Assembly: GCA_019347995.1 (NCBI GenBank)
Contig: JAHWKH010000048.1
Coordinates: 1-10,559, forward strand
From: Gemmatimonadota bacterium
GTDB lineage: Bacteria > Gemmatimonadota > Gemmatimonadetes > Longimicrobiales > UBA6960
Length of the DNA stretch: 10,559 bases
Direction of reading: 5' to 3'
The notes beneath the pieces were generated by a model that saw nothing but the letters and a program-made list of their open reading frames with translations, had not been told where the DNA came from and searched no databases. A program made the position numbers and the translations under genes. This document shows, in pieces, positions 6,076-10,559 of the stretch. Positions within the stretch are counted from its first letter, which is position 1; each line of letters starts with the position of its first letter.

Positions 6076-6911
6076 GGACGGCGCCGGGCGGGACCGAGCG
6101 GACGGAGCCGCGCTCCCGCTTCGACCACGGCATCCACCGGGGCGAGATGCCGTTCCTCGATCACCTCGAGGAGATGCGCTGGCGCATCTTCAAGTCGGCG
6201 TCGGCCCTCATCGTGGGAGCCGTCCTGGGCTTCATCGGCGTGCACTACCTGGAGGTCACGGACCTCCTCATCCGGCCCATCGAGGAGTTCCTGCCCGAAG
6301 GGCGGCTGCACGCGTTCAGCCCCATCACCCCGTTCTTCCTGGAGCTCAAGCTGGCTCTCCTGGTGGGGCTGATCCTGGCGTTCCCCGTCATCCTCTACCA
6401 GCTGTGGGCGTTCCTGTCTCCGGCGCTGGAGACGCACGAGAAGCGCATCATCGTGCCCGCTCTCTACATGGGTCTCGTGCTCTTCTCGCTGGGCGTGGCC
6501 CTGGCGTACTGGATCGCCCTGCCCGTGAGCCTGGAGTTCCTCTTCGGATTCCAGACGGATCTCCTGACGCTCACCATCGGGGCCGACGAGTACCTGGCCT
6601 TCGTCGTGCGCCTGCTGATGGCCTTCGGGCTCATCTTCGAGCTGCCGGTGGTCATCATGATCCTGTCGGCGCTGGGGCTCGTCACCCCCGGGTTCCTGAG
6701 GGAGAAGCGGCGCCACGCGGTGGTCCTCATCACCGTGACGGCCGCCTTCCTGAGCCCCGGCGACGTCATCATGGTGACCCTCCTCATGATGGTCCCCCTG
6801 ATCCTCCTCTACGAGTTCAGCATCCTGCTGTCGCAGATGATCGTCCGGCGCCGGGAGGAGAACTCGATCCTCGCGCCCGAGGCGCCCGAGGGCGCGGTGG
6901 AGGCCGAATGA
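6072..6911 (+). CDS. tatC: TatC, twin-arginine translocase receptor subunit
   Basis: A 279-residue polytopic membrane protein. The family signature PFLDHLEEMRWRIFKS (residues about 27-42) precedes TM1 (41-60). Then come the periplasmic loop with FSPITPFFLELKLALL, TM2 (about 93-113), the AFLSPALETHEKR loop typical of TatC, TM3 (128-150), TM4 (176-200) with Glu190 in GLIFELPVV (the conserved glutamate of this helix), and short TM5 and TM6 at about 215-232 and 235-257. TatC binds twin-arginine signal peptides and, with TatA/TatB, exports folded proteins. No tatA or tatB is present in this window. I chose GTG 6072, overlapping the nrdR stop (GTGA), which leaves a 25-residue hydrophilic N-terminus. 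ATG 6147 right before PFLDHLEE is the alternative; neither has a well-spaced Shine-Dalgarno. The acidic Ala/Glu/Pro tail is not conserved in the family. Confidence 0.95.
   Translation: MRTAPGGTERTEPRSRFDHGIHRGEMPFLDHLEEMRWRIFKSASALIVGAVLGFIGVHYLEVTDLLIRPIEEFLPEGRLHAFSPITPFFLELKLALLVGLILAFPVILYQLWAFLSPALETHEKRIIVPALYMGLVLFSLGVALAYWIALPVSLEFLFGFQTDLLTLTIGADEYLAFVVRLLMAFGLIFELPVVIMILSALGLVTPGFLREKRRHAVVLITVTAAFLSPGDVIMVTLLMMVPLILLYEFSILLSQMIVRRREENSILAPEAPEGAVEAE
6899..6903 (+). promoter_or_regulatory. Ribosome binding site of lptD
   Basis: GGAGG lies four bases before ATG 6908, inside the end of tatC. It supports starting lptD at the ATGA overlap, which gives a clean signal peptide, rather than at earlier in-frame codons that would run through tatC. 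Confidence 0.65.
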
Positions 6912-9871
6912 GACCGCTCCTGATGCTGGCGGCTCTGGCCACCCTGGCCGCCGCGATGCCCCCCGCGGCCACGGCCCAGGAGGACTCCACGGCCATCCGG
7001 GCGCGCCAGCGCCTCGAGCGACTGGCGCGCCCGCCCGCGCCCGACACGGCGTCGGCCGTGGCGGAGGACACGGTCGTCGTCGGAGCCGGGGGCCCGGTCC
7101 GGCGGGGCCCCGCGCCCCGGGTCGAGGGCGGGGACACGATCCTGCAGCGCCTCCTGGAGCTCGAAGGCTTCGAGCCGACGCGCTACGAGGGGACCGGCGC
7201 CGACTTCGAGGCCGGGCGGCGGGTGCTGGTGCTCCGGGGTGATTCCGCGTCGCGCGCCACGGTGCGCCGCGAGGGCATCGAGCTCACCGCCGACTCGCTG
7301 ATCCGGTTCGACGAGGGCGCCGGAAGGATCCGGGCGGAGGGACAGCCCCTCTTCACCCCCCGGGAGGGCGATCCCGTCGAGAGCCGGGTCATCGTCTACG
7401 ACCTGGCCTCCGAGCGGGGCTCGGCGCTGGGGGCGCGCACCCGCTACACGTCGGGCGCCAACTGGATCGTCACCGGCGACCTGCCCACGGTGAGCCCGGA
7501 GGTGGTCTACGGCTCCCACACCCGCTTCACGTCGTGCGAGCTGGAGGTACCCCACTACCACTTCGAGACCGACCAGATCAAGATCGTCGCCGGCCGCATC
7601 CTGGTGGCCCGTCCGGTGCGCCTCTACTTCGCCGACGTGCCGGTGGCGTGGCTCCCGTTCGTGGCGCAGAGCCTGGCCTCGGGCCGCTCCAGTGGGCTGC
7701 TGACGCCGACGTTCAGCGTCAACGACATCGTGCGCACGTCGGGAGGCTACAACCGGCGCGTCAGCAACCTGGGCTTCTACTGGGCCATGAGCGACTACTC
7801 CGACGCCACGGTGGCGGTGGACTGGTTCAGCGACAACTTCACGGCGCTCACCGGCAGCTTCCGCTACCGCTGGGTGCGGCAGTTCCTGGACGGGACGGTC
7901 AACGCCCGGCAGTACTGGCGCGACGAGGGGAGCACGGATCTCACCTTCGACACGAACCACAGCTGGCAGCCCGACGAGCGCACCGACTTCCGCCTCTCGG
8001 CGCGTTACACGTCCTCGACCGACCTGGTGCGCGACTACAGCATGGATCCACGCGAGCTGACGCAGTCCGTCAACTCGTCCGGGGGCCTGAGCCGGCGCTT
8101 CGACTGGGGCACCACCTCGCTGAGCGGCACGCGCGACCTGTACCTGTCCGACGACCGGGTCACCATGACGCTTCCCGACGCCAGCGTGAACCTCTCGCCC
8201 ATCACGCTCTTCCGGGCGCCCCCCACGCGGGCGAGCTGGTACAACAACGTCACCTGGTCCGGACAGGCGCAGGGCCAGCGGGAGATCGAGACGTTCGCCG
8301 ACTCCCCGCTGGACACCGCCCGCGCGCGGTTCGATCGGGGGGCGCTGAGCGGCCGCGTGAGCTCGGGGTTCAACATCGGCAGCCTGTCGTGGAACCAGCG
8401 CGCCAGCTTCCGCCGCTCGACGACCTTCGACGTGCCTCTCACGGCGGGCGATCCCACGTCCGGCCTGGTGGGCTTCTCGCCCTCGGGCCGCCCGCTGGCC
8501 GAGAGCGCGGCGTCCGTCGCCGACGTCGAGGCCGCCGAGCTGGGGGACGTGAACCGCGAGGAGGTGGACTGGAACACCGGCTTCGCCTACCAGCAGACGC
8601 TGATCGGCTCGACGACCTTCACCCCCCGTATGTCCCTCTCGGGCCGCTCCCTGCGCACGGACACCAGCTCCGTCGCGTCGGGCTTCGTGGCGGCCCCCGC
8701 GCGCATGAGCTTCGGCGCGGCGCTCAAGAGCGACATCTACGGGCTCTTCGGCGGCGTGGGGCCGTTCACGGCCATCCGCCACAAGGTGTCACCGGAGCTC
8801 AGCTACGACTGGTCTCCCGAGAAGACGCCCAACGAGCTCCAGACGGACGTGTTCGGCGGCCGCGCCCTCCAGCCCACCAACACGCTGAGCCTCACGCTCA
8901 ACCAGACCTTCGAGGCGAAGCGCAGGGTCGCCGGAGACGACGCGGCGGTGGACAGCATGACGGCGGACGAGCTGGAGGCGGCCGCCGGCGAGACGCGCCT
9001 GGACGAGGGCGCGGCGGCGGCGGACACCGCGGCGGACGACCCGCGCGGCCGCGTGGACGAGCCCGTCGTGAACCTCCTGAGCGTGCGGACCAGCGCCATC
9101 AACTACGACTTCGTCGAGGCCGATTCTGCGGGGGCGTTCCTTCTGGGCTTCACGCGCAGCACGCTCGGAAACACCATCTCGTCGGACTTCCTGCGCGGCC
9201 TCAGCATCCAGATGACGCACGACCTCTTCCGGGATACGACCATCGCGCCGCTGGCCCCCTCGCCGCAGGCCGGCCGTGATCGCGTCGAGCGGGTCTTCGC
9301 GCCCCACCTCTCGGGCCTCAACCTGAGCTTCTCGGTGAACAACCGGTCGTCCATCATGCGCGGCTTCGGGCTGTGGGGCGGGGGCGAGGCCGGCGAGGAG
9401 CCCCAGGATCCGGATCTGCCCGAGGACTCCGAGCCGTTCCCCTCACGGTCGGCGACGAACGAGACCACCGTCATCCCCGGCGACGCGGATGGACCCGAGC
9501 CGGCGGCGGGCCGTCCGCCCGAGCCGACGGACGTGGGCCGCTGGAACGCCAACTTCAGCTACGCCCTGAGCCGGCCTCGCAGCGACATCCGCGAGCCCAG
9601 CCAGATGCTCCAGATCTCCTTCAACCTCATCCCCACCACGCAGTGGGACCTGGGGTGGCGCACCTCCTACGACCTGGAGCGGGGGGCGTTCAACGACCAC
9701 ATGGTGCGGCTCACGCGCGATCTCCACCGCTGGCAGGCCAGCTTCGACTTCACCAAGACGGCCACGGGCAACTGGGCCTTCCGGTTCGAGGTCTCGCTGC
9801 TGGACAACCGGGACCTCAAGTTCGACTACCGCCAGCGCAACGTGGAGCCCGGCGCGCGCCGCCCCCGCTGA
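6908..9871 (+). CDS. lptD: LptD-like LPS-assembly outer-membrane protein (OstA/Imp family)
   Basis: A 987-residue exported protein. Residues 1-23 form a signal peptide (LLMLAALATLAAA, cleaved near TAQ). An OstA-like periplasmic region follows at about 95-235, with VLVLRGDSASRATV, a repeated beta-strand pattern and FTSCELEVPHYHF. Next is the LptD signature: PVRLYFADVPVAWLPF, then GRSSGLLTPTF, near 236-275. The rest alternates aromatic and polar residues as expected of a large beta-barrel (for example FRYRWVRQFLDG and NFSYALSRPR) and closes with FRFEVSLLDNRDLKFDYRQR. It would insert LPS into the outer leaflet together with LptE, which is not seen here. Two acidic Ala/Glu/Pro-rich insertions, about 675-718 and 824-876, are probably loops. 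There is one cysteine only (Cys210), so the disulfides needed by E. coli LptD cannot form. The sequence looks closer to the divergent Bacteroidetes/Gemmatimonadota type. ATGA overlap with tatC. Confidence 0.85.
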   Translation: MRPLLMLAALATLAAAMPPAATAQEDSTAIRARQRLERLARPPAPDTASAVAEDTVVVGAGGPVRRGPAPRVEGGDTILQRLLELEGFEPTRYEGTGADFEAGRRVLVLRGDSASRATVRREGIELTADSLIRFDEGAGRIRAEGQPLFTPREGDPVESRVIVYDLASERGSALGARTRYTSGANWIVTGDLPTVSPEVVYGSHTRFTSCELEVPHYHFETDQIKIVAGRILVARPVRLYFADVPVAWLPFVAQSLASGRSSGLLTPTFSVNDIVRTSGGYNRRVSNLGFYWAMSDYSDATVAVDWFSDNFTALTGSFRYRWVRQFLDGTVNARQYWRDEGSTDLTFDTNHSWQPDERTDFRLSARYTSSTDLVRDYSMDPRELTQSVNSSGGLSRRFDWGTTSLSGTRDLYLSDDRVTMTLPDASVNLSPITLFRAPPTRASWYNNVTWSGQAQGQREIETFADSPLDTARARFDRGALSGRVSSGFNIGSLSWNQRASFRRSTTFDVPLTAGDPTSGLVGFSPSGRPLAESAASVADVEAAELGDVNREEVDWNTGFAYQQTLIGSTTFTPRMSLSGRSLRTDTSSVASGFVAAPARMSFGAALKSDIYGLFGGVGPFTAIRHKVSPELSYDWSPEKTPNELQTDVFGGRALQPTNTLSLTLNQTFEAKRRVAGDDAAVDSMTADELEAAAGETRLDEGAAAADTAADDPRGRVDEPVVNLLSVRTSAINYDFVEADSAGAFLLGFTRSTLGNTISSDFLRGLSIQMTHDLFRDTTIAPLAPSPQAGRDRVERVFAPHLSGLNLSFSVNNRSSIMRGFGLWGGGEAGEEPQDPDLPEDSEPFPSRSATNETTVIPGDADGPEPAAGRPPEPTDVGRWNANFSYALSRPRSDIREPSQMLQISFNLIPTTQWDLGWRTSYDLERGAFNDHMVRLTRDLHRWQASFDFTKTATGNWAFRFEVSLLDNRDLKFDYRQRNVEPGARRPR

Positions 9872-9977
9872 CCGCCGCGGGCTCGAAGCGACCCCACGTC
9901 CCCGCCCGGGTGGCCTGCGCGGCCATGATGGCCCCGGGCGCCCCGCTGCGGCCGCTGTCCCCGCGGGACCCCCGCGC

Positions 9978-9999
9978 GCTGTCCTTCACGGAGGACAGC
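9978..9999 (+). terminator. 8-bp hairpin after lptD, possible terminator
   Basis: GCTGTCCT (9978-9985) and AGGACAGC (9992-9999) form a perfect 8-bp stem with a 6-base loop. A T-rich stretch (TCCTATTTTCTT, 10017-10028) follows only about 18 bases later, so it is not a textbook intrinsic terminator. It is the best candidate for the end of the lptD transcript, or alternatively an operator for the next gene. The rest of the gap 9872-10110 shows a 13-base palindrome at 9921-9933 and no convincing promoter consensus. Confidence 0.35.
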
Positions 10000-10096
10000 C
10001 ACGAAGATCGCAAAGTTCCTATTTTCTTGCGGGACAACGACTTCCGTGCAGGTACGGCTCGTGCCCGGCTTCCGGCCAACGAGCCTGCGCACCCAC

Positions 10097-10102
10097 AAAG
10101 GA
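10097..10102 (+). promoter_or_regulatory. Ribosome binding site of the last gene
   Basis: AAAGGA stands eight bases before ATG 10111 but only two before the in-frame ATG 10105. The spacing favours 10111 as the start. Confidence 0.55.
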
Positions 10103-10110
10103 CGATGACG

Positions 10111-10559
10111 ATGACGCGCTGGATGGCGGGATGTCTGGCCCTGGCCGTGGCGGCCGGGGCGTGTGGTGACGACGACGGGACCCTGTTCCCGGGAGGCGAG
10201 GCGCCGGCGGCGCCCCGGGCCCTGGACGTCGCCTACTTCGGTGGCGCGGTCTTCGTGACCTGGGAGATCGCCCCCGACTGGGACGGGGAGAGCTTCCGCG
10301 TGTACTCGCGGCAGGCCGCCGCCACCCTGGCCGGCGCCGACCTGCGGCGCGGCAACCTGACCGGCGCGCAACTGCAGGGCGCCAGCCTGCTGCTCGCCGA
10401 CCTGCAGGAATGCAACCTGATGGGCGCCAACCTGACCCGCTGCAACCTGTCCGGCACCGACCTGCGCAACGCCAACCTGACCCGCGCGATCCTGGCCGAC
10501 GCGGTGGTCGGGCGGCTGGAGCTCAGCACCCGCAACGGCGATCGCGCCCGCGCCACCAA
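10111..10559 (+). CDS. Lipoprotein with fibronectin-III-like start running into pentapeptide repeats (3' end outside window; possibly chimeric)
   Basis: The frame is open to the window edge (149 residues seen). Residues 1-17 form a hydrophobic signal and Cys18 in AGAC is a likely lipidation site, followed by GDDDG and a Gly/Pro/Ala linker. Residues about 36-67 (PRALDVAYFGGAVFVTWEI, then WDGESFRVYSR) look like the first strands of a fibronectin type III-type domain. At about residue 68 the character changes abruptly. From Leu73 there are twelve consecutive pentapeptide repeats with Leu every fifth residue (LAGAD, LRRGN, LTGAQ, and so on to LADAV), the A(D/N)LxX pattern that builds a right-handed quadrilateral beta-helix. 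The fibronectin-like domain is left incomplete. Gly codons also shift, from mixed GGA/GGG/GGT/GGC before to almost all GGC after. Either a real fusion or an assembly join near the end of a contig; I lean to the latter. Function unknown. Confidence 0.6.
   Translation, partial: MTRWMAGCLALAVAAGACGDDDGTLFPGGEAPAAPRALDVAYFGGAVFVTWEIAPDWDGESFRVYSRQAAATLAGADLRRGNLTGAQLQGASLLLADLQECNLMGANLTRCNLSGTDLRNANLTRAILADAVVGRLELSTRNGDRARAT
10327..10506 (+). repeat. Pentapeptide-repeat coding stretch, 15-bp period
   Basis: A CTG leucine codon occurs every 15 bases twelve times in a row (first at 10327, last at 10492), usually preceded by a GAC or AAC codon and with GCC, GCG or TGC three codons after the leucine. 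It encodes the central positions of pentapeptide repeats, degrading after 10506 where Val and then Leu take the central place. Confidence 0.85.

Noticed and set aside
6404..6907. Upstream extension of the lptD frame through tatC
   Set aside because: ATG 6908 has a good ribosome site and a signal peptide directly after it; the extension overlaps real TatC sequence.
6809..8782. 657-codon open frame on the minus strand opposite lptD
   Set aside because: It is a shadow caused by high GC at third positions; its translation is low-complexity Arg/Gly/Ala/His-rich, while the plus strand encodes a recognisable LptD.
1..10559. tRNA, rRNA, CRISPR, insertion sequence or phage features
   Set aside because: No cloverleaf, array, transposase-like protein or terminal inverted repeat was seen on either strand; nearly all sequence is used by the envelope genes.

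Overview
The window is very GC-rich, almost entirely coding, and every convincing gene lies on the plus strand. It carries a complete Tol-Pal envelope module followed by nrdR, tatC and an lptD-type gene. The gene content, the extreme GC bias at third codon positions, a divergent LptD closer to the Bacteroidetes style than to E. coli, and a TonB-like protein in the TolA position suggest a diderm bacterium, most likely a member of the Gemmatimonadota. That placement is inferred from family knowledge, not from a database search.

Layout. 1-414 is the C-terminal end of an extended-SDR sugar-nucleotide epimerase that begins outside the window. It overlaps by ATGA with tolQ (411-1133), followed by tolR (1147-1587), a TolA/TonB-like transducer (1592-2464) and tolB (about 2470-3846). 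A 228-bp gap holds a good sigma-70-like promoter and leads to pal (4075-4677). A strong 13-bp hairpin separates pal from a CpoB/YbgF-like lipoprotein gene (4743-5522). Then come nrdR (5557-6075), tatC (6072-6911, GTGA overlap) and lptD (6908-9871, ATGA overlap). A 239-bp intergenic region with an 8-bp hairpin and an AT-richer patch precedes a lipoprotein gene (10111 to the window end) that is cut off by the edge.

Function. TolQ and TolR form the inner-membrane proton-driven motor. The TonB-like protein spans the periplasm. TolB, Pal and CpoB form the periplasmic and outer-membrane side that links the outer membrane to peptidoglycan during constriction. TatC exports folded proteins. LptD inserts lipopolysaccharide into the outer membrane, and the upstream epimerase could supply sugars for surface glycans. 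NrdR, a repressor of ribonucleotide reductase genes, is the only non-envelope member.

Most of the window is a recognisable, conserved envelope operon, and I found no clear undescribed system. Four things most deserve a second look: the abrupt change inside the last gene from a lipoprotein/fibronectin-III-like start to pentapeptide repeats near 10311-10320 (possible assembly chimera or real fusion); the hairpin that would occlude the cpoB ribosome binding site; the TonB-like TolA with a repeated Ala/Ser tail; and an LptD with a single cysteine.
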